From Rhizobium sp. SL86 (GTDB taxonomy: Bacteria; Pseudomonadota; Alphaproteobacteria; Rhizobiales; Rhizobiaceae), in NCBI RefSeq assembly GCF_026672545.1, contig NZ_JAPPRJ010000001.1, positions 1,928,001 to 1,992,000 of the forward strand: DNA of 64,000 nucleotides, given 5' to 3'. Of this stretch, positions 1-12,100 are shown one piece after another (the stretch's first letter is position 1; every line of letters starts with the position of its first letter). The position numbers and the translations under genes were made by a program. Under the pieces are notes generated by a model. It made no database searches. It was not told where the DNA came from and worked only from the letters and a program-made list of their open reading frames with translations.

Positions 1-381
1 GATGGCCAGGTGCTGAACCGGGAAACCCGGGCGGTGCATGGTGCGGGCTTCTATCGGCCGGGCAAGGGTCTTTTTGCAATCCGCGAGGATGTCGGCCGCC
101 ACAATGCGCTCGACAAACTGGTCGGCGCGGTGCTCCGCGCCTCGCTCACGGCAGGCGAGGGGGCGGTGGTCGTCACCAGCCGGCTGTCGGTGGAGATGGT
201 GCAGAAGACGACGCTGCTCGGTTGCCCTTATCTGATTGCGATCTCGGCGCCCACGGCGCTTGCGATCGAAACGGCGGAACGGGCCGGCATCACGCTGATC
301 GGCATTGCCCGCGGGGATGAATTTGAAGTGTTCACCAGGCCTGATCGTCTGACGACGGGAGAGACCAGTCATGTCGCTTGA
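1..381 (+). CDS. fdhD: FdhD, formate dehydrogenase sulfurtransferase (3' part only)
   Basis: The reading frame is open from the first base, so this is the C-terminal part (about 126 codons) of a gene that starts before the window. The segment [12 protein letters not shown] near the window start is a hallmark of FdhD, which hands sulfur from IscS to the molybdenum cofactor of formate dehydrogenase in the cytoplasm. The cysteine pair that carries the sulfur lies upstream and cannot be seen. The stop overlaps the start of fdsD by 11 bases, so the two are translationally coupled. This fits the end of an fds (NAD-dependent formate dehydrogenase) operon. The GTG at position 10 is an internal codon, not a start. 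Confidence 0.93.
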   Translation, partial: DGQVLNRETRAVHGAGFYRPGKGLFAIREDVGRHNALDKLVGAVLRASLTAGEGAVVVTSRLSVEMVQKTTLLGCPYLIAISAPTALAIETAERAGITLIGIARGDEFEVFTRPDRLTTGETSHVA

Positions 382-715
382 TCATACCGACGAAAAGCTC
401 GTCCGCATGGCAAACCAGATCGCCACGTTCTTTGCCTCGCAGCCGGAAGCGGTGCGGGTGGATGGTGTTGCGACCCACATCAACAAATTCTGGGAACCAC
501 GGATGCGCCGCCGGTTCTTCGAGATGATCGATGCCGGTATCGGCGGTTTCCTGCCGCTGGTGATTGCGGCCTCGAACAAGATCAAGCGTCCGGGCAACCC
601 AACCACCAATGCGGTCGGGCTTGGGGCGGACGCGGCAAGGGGAGCGCCGGGCGGCAAGGGCCCGGCTGCTGGCGAATCCCTGTCGGAACAAAGCGTTCCG
701 GCCGGTGCAGTGTGA
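371..715 (+). CDS. fdsD: Formate dehydrogenase delta subunit FdsD
   Basis: Predicted 114-residue protein. The N-terminal half ([30 protein letters not shown]) matches the small delta subunit found at the end of fdsGBACD operons for soluble molybdenum-containing NAD-dependent formate dehydrogenase. FdsD is thought to help insert or protect the sulfurated cofactor. The ATG overlaps the fdhD stop by 11 bases, as expected for this gene pair. The C-terminal 45 residues, rich in Gly, Ala and Pro, are variable in the family and probably disordered. The catalytic subunits would lie upstream of the window. The alternative is a very similar unknown small protein, but the context makes FdsD the best call. 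Confidence 0.88.
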   Translation: MSLDHTDEKLVRMANQIATFFASQPEAVRVDGVATHINKFWEPRMRRRFFEMIDAGIGGFLPLVIAASNKIKRPGNPTTNAVGLGADAARGAPGGKGPAAGESLSEQSVPAGAV

Positions 716-883
716 TCGATGCCGATTTCGGGAAACCGCAACCGGTGAAAGATCAATCCGATGCGTAAGCGGAGGCCGACGACCAAAAGTTGCCGGTCAC
801 TAAAAAACCTTTCATCCCGCTCCCGTCACGGGAACGGGCAGAGATATTTATTGTCCTGACATTCCAAGAGGGAGGCATTGTCA

Positions 884-2536
884 ATGGCAGTTGCAGGCGT
901 AAGTGGTGGGGATCTGACAGGCGTCGGCATCCTCGATCGAGAGCGAATTATCGCCAGACCCGGTTTCAATCGCTGGCTTGTGCCGCCGGCGGCGCTCGCC
1001 ATTCATTTGTGTATCGGCATGGCCTATGGCTTCAGCGTGTTCTGGCTGCCGTTGAGCCGCGCCATTCCGAATGCGGATCCGAGCTGCTCCGGCCTGACGC
1101 TGGCCGGCGCGCTGTTCACCACCGCCTGCAACTGGCGCGTGGCGGATCTCGGCTGGATCTATACGCTGTTCTTCGTCCTGCTCGGCTGCTCGGCAGCCAT
1201 CTGGGGCGGCTGGCTGGAGCGGGTGGGGCCGCGCAAGGCCGGTTTCGTGTCCGCCTGCTGCTGGTGCGGTGGCATTCTGGTTGCCGCACTTGGCGTCATG
1301 TCCCACCAGCTCTGGCTGATGTGGCTGGGTGCCGGTGTCATCGGCGGCGTTGGCCTCGGCCTTGGTTATATCTCGCCGGTCTCGACCCTCATCAAGTGGT
1401 TCCCGGACCGTCGTGGCATGGCAACCGGCATGGCCATCATGGGTTTTGGCGGTGGTGCGATGATCGGCGCGCCGCTGGCAAACCTGCTGATGAACACCTT
1501 CAAGACGGACACCTCCGTCGGAGTCTGGCAGACCTTCGTGGTGATGGCGCTGGTCTACTTCGTTTTCATGATGGGCGGCGCCTTTGGTTACCGCATCCCA
1601 CCGGCCGGCTGGCGCCCGGAAGGCTGGACGCCGCCGGCGGCCAAGAGCACCATGATCACCCATCGCCATGTGCATCTGCGTGACGCCCACAAGACACCGC
1701 AGTTCTGGCTGATCTGGGCCGTGCTCTGCCTCAACGTGTCCGCCGGCATCGGCGTCATCGGCATGGCTTCGCCCATGCTGCAGGAAATCTTCGCCGGTTC
1801 TCTGATCGGTCTGCCGGGCGTCGCCTTCGCGCAGCTCGATGCGGGTCAGAAGGCGCAGATCGCGGCGATTGCCGCCGGTTTCACCGGCCTGCTCTCGCTC
1901 TTTAACATCGGTGGCCGCTTCTTCTGGGCCTCGATGTCCGACAAGATCGGCCGCAAGAATACCTATTTCTGCTTCTTTGTCCTCGGCATCCTTCTTTATG
2001 CCGCGGCCCCCACGCTGGCCATGCTGGGCTCCAAGGCCTTCTTCGTTCTCGCCTTCGGTATCATCCTGTCGATGTATGGCGGCGGCTTTGCAACGATCCC
2101 GGCCTATCTGGCGGATATCTTCGGCACGCAGTTCGTCGGGGCGATCCATGGTCGTCTGCTGACAGCATGGGCAACGGCCGGCATTGTCGGGCCGGTGGTC
2201 GTCAACTACATCCGCGAGGCGCAGATTGCGGCAGGCGTTGCACCGGGGCCGGCACTTTATACCAGCACCATGTATATCCTCGCCGGCATGCTGGCACTCG
2301 GCCTGGTGGCCAATGCCTTCGTCAAGCCGCTTCCGGACAAATGGTACATGTCGGATGAAGAGGTTGCATCGCTGCAGGCAAAAACGGCTGCCGCCAATGC
2401 CGGCCCGACCGGCTCCTTCGGCATCGGCAAGGGCGGTCTCGATGCCAAGGCGGCACTCGCCTGGGCGGTCGTCGGCATTCCGCTTCTGTGGGGTGTCTGG
2501 GTCACGCTGAGGAACAGTCTGGCGATTTTCGGCTGA
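884..2536 (+). CDS. Oxalate/formate antiporter-family MFS transporter
   Basis: Predicted 550-residue inner-membrane protein with about twelve hydrophobic segments plus an extra one near the C terminus. The stretches GAGVIGGVGLGLGYISPV, FPDRRGMATGMAIMGFGGGA and MSDKIGRKN are typical of the OFA branch of the major facilitator superfamily (OxlT-like). Its position just after formate dehydrogenase genes suggests transport of formate, oxalate or a related carboxylate; the substrate is inferred. I chose the ATG at 884 because GAGGGAGG lies 7 to 14 bases upstream; the in-frame TTG at 878 would sit too close. The 168-base gap from fdsD shows no gene. A short GC-rich inverted repeat (CCCG..CCCGT/CGGG..CGGG) lies near 818-837. 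Confidence 0.9.
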   Translation: MAVAGVSGGDLTGVGILDRERIIARPGFNRWLVPPAALAIHLCIGMAYGFSVFWLPLSRAIPNADPSCSGLTLAGALFTTACNWRVADLGWIYTLFFVLLGCSAAIWGGWLERVGPRKAGFVSACCWCGGILVAALGVMSHQLWLMWLGAGVIGGVGLGLGYISPVSTLIKWFPDRRGMATGMAIMGFGGGAMIGAPLANLLMNTFKTDTSVGVWQTFVVMALVYFVFMMGGAFGYRIPPAGWRPEGWTPPAAKSTMITHRHVHLRDAHKTPQFWLIWAVLCLNVSAGIGVIGMASPMLQEIFAGSLIGLPGVAFAQLDAGQKAQIAAIAAGFTGLLSLFNIGGRFFWASMSDKIGRKNTYFCFFVLGILLYAAAPTLAMLGSKAFFVLAFGIILSMYGGGFATIPAYLADIFGTQFVGAIHGRLLTAWATAGIVGPVVVNYIREAQIAAGVAPGPALYTSTMYILAGMLALGLVANAFVKPLPDKWYMSDEEVASLQAKTAAANAGPTGSFGIGKGGLDAKAALAWAVVGIPLLWGVWVTLRNSLAIFG

Positions 2537-2558
2537 TCACCGGAGATCCGAATGGTGC

Positions 2559-2588
2559 AAGAGCCGGCCTTTGTGCCGGCTCTTTGCG
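2559..2588 (+). terminator. Rho-independent terminator after the MFS gene
   Basis: Perfect 10-bp stem AAGAGCCGGC / GCCGGCTCTT with a 6-base loop, 22 bases after the transporter stop. The downstream T run is short. It also sits just past the convergent asparaginase stop, so it may act on both strands. Confidence 0.7.
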
Positions 2589-2596
2589 TCTGGCCT

Positions 2597-3445
2597 TCAG
2601 TTCAGCCAGAGATGGATGAGGGCGGCTTCCGGTGTTTGCGTGCCGCCATTTTCGATGCCGGTGCTCCAGAGGCCGGCACCGGCCGCATAGGTTCCGGGTG
2701 AGAGACCGCCCGCCTCGCATTGGCTGACGGCGCGCAGGCGCTTGCCGCTGCTGACGGCATTCTGGAGCACGGCAAGCACTGCCGCATCCGACATCGCGGT
2801 TCCCGATCCGAAGACCCGCAGCACCGCGCCATCGAGCTGGTCCAGCATCGCCTCCAAGGCCTTTGCCGGAACGCCGGGCGAGAGCGTCAGGATGGCAAGC
2901 CGGCGATCCTCCGCGAATTCCGCGCTTTTGGGCGAAACGGGCTCTGCCTGCGGCTGTGCGCGAAAACTGTCGGCGGCATGGCTGTCATGTTTGACAAGGC
3001 CTGCGGCTGGCAAAAGCTTGCCGGCAAAGGCCAGGTGCACGCCCCCACCAGGTTGAAGCGCTGCCTGAAGGGCAAGCGACAGATTGCCCTCGGCATCACC
3101 GTTCTGGCCAAGCGGCAGCATGGAGCCGCACAAGACAACCCGTCTGCCTTCGCCAGCCAGCGCCTGCGAGAGGGCCGCCCCGGTATAGGCCATGGTATCG
3201 GTGCCGTGTGTCACGATCACCGGCCGGTCCGGATGGGCGCGGATGACCGACAGCATCTCGTTCCAGTGGCGGGGACCGATATCGGCACTGTCGAGCAGCG
3301 GTGAAAAGACATGGATGTCCAGTGCGAGGCCGTCCGGCAATCGTGTCTTGACGGCCTCTTCCACCAGTCCCTCGACCGGTGCGAGCCCGTTTGTGCCTTC
3401 CGCCATGCCGATCGTGCCGCCGGTGTGAATGAGAAGCAGGCGCAT
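2597..3445 (-). CDS. L-asparaginase (cytoplasmic type)
   Basis: Predicted 282-residue enzyme hydrolysing L-asparagine to aspartate and ammonia. The two family signatures are present: HTGGTIGM at residues 7-14, containing the nucleophilic threonine, and THGTDTMAYTG at 79-89, containing the second catalytic threonine and aspartate. There is no signal peptide, so it should act in the cytoplasm. The protein is about 40-50 residues shorter than E. coli AnsA or AnsB, mainly at the C terminus, as in several proteobacterial short forms. The start is supported by GAGGGAGAG upstream. It converges on the MFS gene and follows the chemotaxis genes on the same strand; no functional link is evident. Confidence 0.9.
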   Translation of the reverse strand: MRLLLIHTGGTIGMAEGTNGLAPVEGLVEEAVKTRLPDGLALDIHVFSPLLDSADIGPRHWNEMLSVIRAHPDRPVIVTHGTDTMAYTGAALSQALAGEGRRVVLCGSMLPLGQNGDAEGNLSLALQAALQPGGGVHLAFAGKLLPAAGLVKHDSHAADSFRAQPQAEPVSPKSAEFAEDRRLAILTLSPGVPAKALEAMLDQLDGAVLRVFGSGTAMSDAAVLAVLQNAVSSGKRLRAVSQCEAGGLSPGTYAAGAGLWSTGIENGGTQTPEAALIHLWLN

Positions 3446-3516
3446 GGTCTCTCCCTCGATGAAACTGCCCGCTTCCTATTGGAAGCCTGTCAGCAGATCA
3501 ACAGGAGGCTCAAACG

Positions 3517-3544
3517 CCAAAAGGGCAGCGGTCAGGCTGCCCTT
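3517..3544 (-). terminator. Terminator after cheW
   Basis: On the minus strand a perfect 9-bp stem AAGGGCAGC / GCTGCCCTT with a 6-base loop is followed by TTTGG. It lies 35 bases beyond the cheW stop and before the asparaginase start. Confidence 0.7.
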
Positions 3545-3578
3545 GGTCTCGATGGCGTTTGTCTCGTCGTCAGGCGGA

Positions 3579-4057
3579 TCAGGCCGCCAGGTCTTCCAGG
3601 TCGCTGCCCTTGAACATCTTGGAGAGGTTCAGGAAGCAGATCATGCCATTTTCCGTGGCGATGATGCCTTCCGAAAAGGACTTGTCGAACGAGGCGGAGA
3701 CTTCCGGAACCGGCTGTACCTGCGAGGAGGAGATCGTCAGGATGTCGGAGACCCGGTCCACCAGCATGCCGATCACCATGTTGTGGACTTCCGCCACAAC
3801 GATGGCGGAGCGTTCATTGGCGACCGTGCTTCGCATGCCGAGCTTGTAGGCGAGGTCAATGATCGGGATGACCGATCCGCGCAGGTTCATCACGCCAATC
3901 ACATCCGCCGGGGCATGCGGGATCGGTGTCGACGGCGCCCAGCCGCGGATTTCACGGATCGTGGTCGTCTTCACGCAGAATTCCTGATCGTGAAGGCGAA
4001 AGGCAATGATCTCGAGCGTTTCGCCGCTGAAGCTTGTGGTGTTGATCGTGGTCGCCA

Positions 4058-4058
<1 letters not shown>
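3579..4058 (-). CDS. cheW: CheW chemotaxis coupling protein
   Basis: Predicted 159-residue single-domain CheW, which links chemoreceptors to the CheA kinase in membrane or cytoplasmic arrays. Visible family features are the N-terminal strand LEIIAFRLHDQEFCV, IREIRGW, the conserved MNLRGSVIPIIDLAYKLG segment and the C-terminal LVDRVSDILTI. I start at the ATG whose A is also the last base of the upstream chemoreceptor stop codon (TGATG). The ORF extends five codons further upstream, but the overlap argues for the shorter form. The gene is cotranscribed with the receptor and is followed by a terminator, so this two-gene unit probably supplies a receptor with its own coupling protein. Confidence 0.95.
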
Positions 4059-6154
<2,096 letters not shown>

Positions 6155-9100
6155 CTAATACTCTTTTTCGTAGAATATTCCGCCCGAACCGCCATCGCTG
6201 CCGGCGGATCCCTTGAGCTTTACACCCCGACCGATGTCGAGGTTGATGGTCGCCCGCGCGCCGCCGCCGCTGCCGCCCTGTTCCAGCTGCAGATAGGTGC
6301 GGTTGTTCAGCCGGCGCCCGATGGAGACGCTCGTCTGCCCCGCTTCGTCGGTCTTGATGTCGAGATCGTCCACCCCCAGACTGGAACGCAGCGACTGCAG
6401 CAGGGAATTGTCGCCGCCACCTGCCAGTTGTGCCACCGCATCGGCCAACTGGGCGATCTGCAGGGCAGAGAGCCGCGACAGCGACTGCCCGAAGATCAGC
6501 TGCGCCAGGATCTCGTCCTGCGGCAGCGAGGGTGACGAGCTGAAGCCGATGTCCGGATCGTTGGCCTGACCCGTCACCGTGATGGTGATCGTTGTCTGAC
6601 CGGAGCTCGTGGTGGCGGCAAGATCCAGAACGGGGATCAGGCTGCCGCCGAAAGTGATACGGCCGGTGGTGAAGTCCAGCCGTTTGGTCAGGATCACGAT
6701 ACGGCCCCGGCGCATCTCGAAGGCGCCCGCCACATTGGGGGCTGCCGTCGTGCCGCGGATGGTCAGTGATCCGCCCAGCTCCGCGTCGATGCCGCGGCCA
6801 CGCACGAAGATCCCGTTCGGTGCCCGAAGCGTCAGGTCCAGATTGGTGCCGGCGCTCGTCCCGCTGCCGCCCTTCGGTGCAAGGCTTGCGAGCAGCGCCC
6901 GCACATCCGGCGGCGCATTGACATGCTTCACGTCGATCTGCGCCAGGGATGCCGGCAGGGAGGCGGGCACGGTGATGTTGGCGCGTACCAGGGCGATCTC
7001 GCCCGAAAGCGTCGGCGTCTGGATCAGCGGACCGTTGAGGTTCAGCGTTCCGTTCACGGTGGCCGTCACCAGATTGCCGTCCACATAGGTGGCATTGTCG
7101 AGCAGGATGCGAAGATCGGCGGCGTAACCGTCACGCAGCCCGATCGAACCCTGCACCGAGACGGTGCCGCCGGTGGAAACATTGGCCGTCAGATTGGAGA
7201 TCGTCGCCGAATCCCGGTTGAAGGTGACATTGGCACTGATGCCGTTGAGTGCCAGGTTGCGCCGAACATCGATCAGCTGCGCGCCGGAAGTCGAGGCCGT
7301 GCCGGTGATCGCGGGTGCTGCGGCAGTCCCGCCGATCGCGACGTTCACTGTGGCGCTGCCCTCGAGCGCCAGTCCCTGGCCGGACAATTGTGCTGCCGCA
7401 AGGGCAAAGGGCAGAGTGCCGTTGACCCGGACATCGAGCGGACGCTCACCCGAGAGCCCGACGCGGCCGTTCCCCGTGACGTTCAGCCCGCTCGCGCCCG
7501 AAAGCCGTGTGTCGAACTCGAGACGTTCTCCGCCGAGCGTGCCGGAGGCGGTGATATCGAAGGGTGCAAGGCCCGCGCTTCGCGTCTGGGCAAGCGAGGC
7601 GCCGTTCCATCGCAGGTCGAAACGCCCACCACCCGCGCCATTCGCCGGCAGCGCGGAGACGCGTCCGGAAATCGTTCCCGCCGCATCGAGCCCGGGCTGA
7701 ACGGCGTTGGCAAGGCGGGCCGGTAGCGCGTTGATCTCGGCGTTCAGGTTCGGTTGCGGGCCGTTCTCGCCGAAGGCGACACTGCCATTGGCGGTCACCG
7801 ACAGTCCCTCCGGCCCCGTCAGCCGTGTGTCGCTCAGAGTGAGCCGATTGTCTGCGAAGCTGCCGGCGCTGCGCAGATTCAGGCCGCGGATGCCGGCATC
7901 GCCCTGGCGCTGGATGACGCCGTCCGCCCATTGCAGGTCATAGGTGGCGTTGGGGCTCGCGACCGTGCCGGTCACCGCGGCATTGCCGGTGATGGTGCCG
8001 CCGGCGCGGATGCCGGGCAGGAAGGCATTGGCGAGATCGGCGGGGACCGACTGCAGCCGTGCCGTGAGGTTGAGCGGTCGTTCGCCGGTCAGCCCCACGG
8101 TGCCGCTTGCCGTTGCCGAAAGACCCGATGGGCCATCGAGGCTTGCCTCGTCCAGCGTCAGCGTGCCGTTCACCAGAGAGCCGCGCGTGCGCACGGCAAG
8201 CCCGGCAAGGCCGGCGCTGCGGGTGAGGTTCAGTCCGGCATCCGCCCAGGCGAGGTCGAAGCGCGTCGATGGCGCATCCGGCGCGCCGGTCGAGGCCACC
8301 GTTCCCGAAATCATGCCGGCAGCGCCGAGATCCGGCAGGAAGGCATTGGCAAGGTTTGCCGGAAGTGCGGCGATCGTGGCGTTCACATCGATGGACGGCG
8401 GTTGCTGGTCCGCCAGCTGAACCCGGCCGTTTGCGGTCACCGACAATCCGGAGGGATCGCTCATCACCGTTTCGTCGAGCGTCAGTTGGCCGGGGGCAAA
8501 GGTTCCGCGCGCACGGGCAGCGATGGCGTTCACGCCTGCCTGGCGCGTCTGCGCTGTCGAGCCGTCCGCCAGGCTGATGTCATAACCGACATTCGGTGCT
8601 TGAAGTGTGCCGCTTGCGGTCACCGAACCGTTCAGCAGGCCGGAGGCAGCAAGGTCTGGTCTTGCGACGTTGGCGAGCGATGCCGGCAGCTGATTGAAGG
8701 TCGCAGTGATGGAAAGCGGTGCGCCCGCGGCAAGGCCGGCCGTGCCGTTTGCGGTCATGGCAAGCCCGTTCTGGCCGCTCAGGCGTGCTTCATTTAATGT
8801 CAGGACCTGATCGGCAAACCGTCCGCTGGCTGTCAGAGACAGGGGGCCAAGCGCGGCGCTGCGTGTCTGGGCAAGCGAGCCGTCGTTCCAGGTGAGATTG
8901 AAATCCGCCTGTGGCGCGGCAAGCGTGCCGGCGACGGAGGCCGTGCCGGTCAGCCGTCCTTCCGCGCCAAGCCCGGGCCGCGCGATGTCGATCAGGTTCG
9001 CCGGAAGTGCGTCGATGGTGACGTTGAGGTTGAGTTGCCGCTCGCCTGCAAGGTTCAGCGAGCCGTTGGCGCGGGCGGAGATGCCATCGCCGCCGCCAAT

Positions 9101-12100
9101 GGTCAGCTGCTGCACGGCAACGGTGTTGTTTTCAAAGCTGCCGATGGCATCTGCCGTCAGCCCGGCAAGGCCGGCATTGCGTGTCTGCGCCGTCGAGCCG
9201 TCCTTCAGCGCAAGATCGAAACGCACCTGAGGCGCGTCAAAGCTGCCGGCGATGCGGGCAATACCGGACACGGTGCCTTCGGCCTGCAATTGTGGGCGGA
9301 AGCGGTTGGCAAAGGCGGCCGGCACGGCATCAAGATCGACCGTCAGATCAAGAGCACCGGGATCGGCCGTCGCAACGGTGCCGGAGGCACGGAGGGAGAG
9401 GCCGTCGTCGCCCTCAAGGGTCGCTGCGTCGATCGTCGCGACACCTGTCTCGAACCGCCCGCGAAGCGACAGGCCGAAGGGGCCGATCTCTGCGGCCCGG
9501 GCCACCTTCGCGTCCTCCCAGGCGAGGCTGTAGCGGACGACCGGCTTGGTCGACGGTCCGCCCACCGTCACGACGCCGCCGATCTCTCCTTCGGCACCGA
9601 GTTCGGGCACGAAACCGTTGGCGAGCGCTGCGGGCAGCCGGTTGATGCGCATGGCGAGGTTCAGCTGGTCGGAGGCGCTGCCCTCCAGGAGGACCTGTCC
9701 ACCGCCTGCGGCGAGCCGGATCGTCTCCAGAACCACGTTGCCGTCGCGCAGGCGAATGTCGGCCGGTTCGGAGAGCCGCACGGCCACGCCGCCGGGTGTG
9801 GCGCTGAAGCGGTCGAGCCGCAGCGTCAGATCGCCGCTCTCGGGTGTCCGGTTCAGCGCTCCCGAAAGTGCAAGCGGTGCGTTGGAATAGGTAGCAGCGA
9901 GATCGAACGTCGTCCGGTTGCCCTCCTGCGCCAGCGACAGGGCAACTCCCGACAGCGTCTGGCCGCCGGCCGACAGCTGGTCGGCGCGAAGCGTGCCCTG
10001 CAGCCTGAGGGCGGCAAGATCCGTGCTGGCAAGATCGATCTCAGGGTTGGTGAGTGTGGCCCCCTGTGCCGTCAATGCCTGGCCGCTCGCCGTGATGGTG
10101 GCGGCCGCAACGTCACCGGCATTGGTCAGCGTGACGGTGCCCTTCAGGTTCCCCTCGGCCTTTTGTCCGGCAAGGCCTGCCAGAAGGCCAAGATCGGGAA
10201 AGTCGAAGGTGAGTTGCCCGGCCGGGAGAAAATCCTCCGACAGATCAAGCGCGCCGCTCAGGCGATTGGGTCCCGCCTCCAGACCGAGCTGCGGAAGGGA
10301 CAACTGGCCGTTCACCCGGTTGATCGCGGTTTCGAGACGGATGGGTTTGGCGTCGAGCGTTCCGCTTGCCACGACCGTGCCCTTCAGCCCATCCGGGGTG
10401 TTGGTGGCCTGAACCTGTGTGCTCAGCGCCTGCAGCGTATGGCCGCTGATGCGCATTTCTGCGGCGTTCAGCACGCCCTTCAGCGTGATGGCATCGAGCG
10501 GGCCGGAGACACGCAGATCGTAACCGACCGGCCCCTTGGCGTCCTTGCGCAGCTTTGCGATATCGGCGATCCGGCCTGCGAGCTGCCCGTCGAGTTTGCC
10601 GCCTTCCAGAACCACGCTGCCGTGGCCATCCAGCACGTTCGACTTCAGCACGATGTTTTCGAGGCTCATCCGGCCGCCGATGATGCTGTCGATGTAACCT
10701 TCGAGACCGATCGACTCGCTGAAGTTGCGGCCCACGGCTTCCGGCAGGCCGGCCGGATTGAGCGACAGGCGGATATTGCCGGTCACCGATTGTTTCGACT
10801 GATTGTAGGCGCCGCTGATCGTGCCGGAAAGGTTGGCGCTTTCGAAGGTGGCCGCATCGAGGCCGATCGCCGGCATGGCGAGCCGGATCGGCGCGTCAAG
10901 CCGGATCGGGCCGTCGATCAGCCGGTCGAGGTTCGGTTCGTCGAAATCGGCCTGGGCTGCGCTCAGACGTGTGCGAACGCTGCCGGCATAGGTCACGAGG
11001 TTCAGATCCTCGCTTTCCGCCTGAAGGCGGATCTGCCCCAGCCGCGCACCGCCGACCGTTGCCGTGCGAAGGGCCGCCGTCGCATTGAAGCGGGAGGATT
11101 CGGCCGGCCCCGTCAGGGTGAAGTTCAGGTTGTCGAGCGCAAAACGCGCAGGCTGTCCGTTGAGCGGCCATTCGATCTGCACCGGCCCATTGGCGGCGGC
11201 AAGGCTGCCGGTCAGGCTGTTGTCGCCCGAGGGGTCGAGTGCACCGGACGCAGAAAGCTTCATCGCCCCGTTGGTCAGCGTTCCGTTCTTGATCTCGATC
11301 CGGCCGTTCGTGCCGATATTGGCCGTCACGATCACATCGGTGCGGCCGATGAACAGCGGGCGGATCGTCGGCGGCAGAAGTTCGGCAAGCTGGCCGCCGC
11401 CTTCGATGTGAATGCTGTGGGCGGCCTGCGGCGTGATGACGTGCTTGCCGTCGATGCTGATGACGGGTTTGCCGTCCACCGTACCGCGCAGTTCTCCCGT
11501 CCAGTTGGACAGCGGACCCCGGCCATCGAGCGCCAGCGCCAGCGAGGGCGCGCCCGGAAGGTGCAGAAGACGGGCCAGAAGGCCGCCCTGCGGTTCGGAG
11601 ATCAGCGCCTGCAGCTTCAGCTCGTTCTGGGCGGGCGCGAAAACGAGGTCCGTCTTGGCAAGCGCGTTCGGCGCATCCTTGCGTTTGGCCGAAAGCTGCA
11701 GTGCCACGCGCTCGTCGGTTGCATCGGCGGCTCCCTCCGCCGCCAGCTGGAAGGGGCGTCCAGCCAGTTCGCGCTGGAGGTCGATGTTCGGCAGGTCGAT
11801 CCTCTCGACCTTGACGGCCACGGGAAGCGAAAAGCCGCTGCCGGAGGCGGTCTGGTCCTGCGTCTGTGGCTGGTCGACGGCGGCTGGAGCCCGGTTGACC
11901 GTCAGGTTTCCGACCCGGATGCTGTCAGCATGGAATGTGCCGCGCAGAAGCGACAGCGGCGACCAGTCGACCGTGATGTCGTCTGCCCGGGCATAGACGC
12001 CCTGGCTGTCGGACAAGGCCACGCTTTCCACCTGCAGATTGCCGGTCAAAAGACCGCGTGGTGCCGTGATCGTCACGCCTCTGTCGGGGCCGGACGCGAG

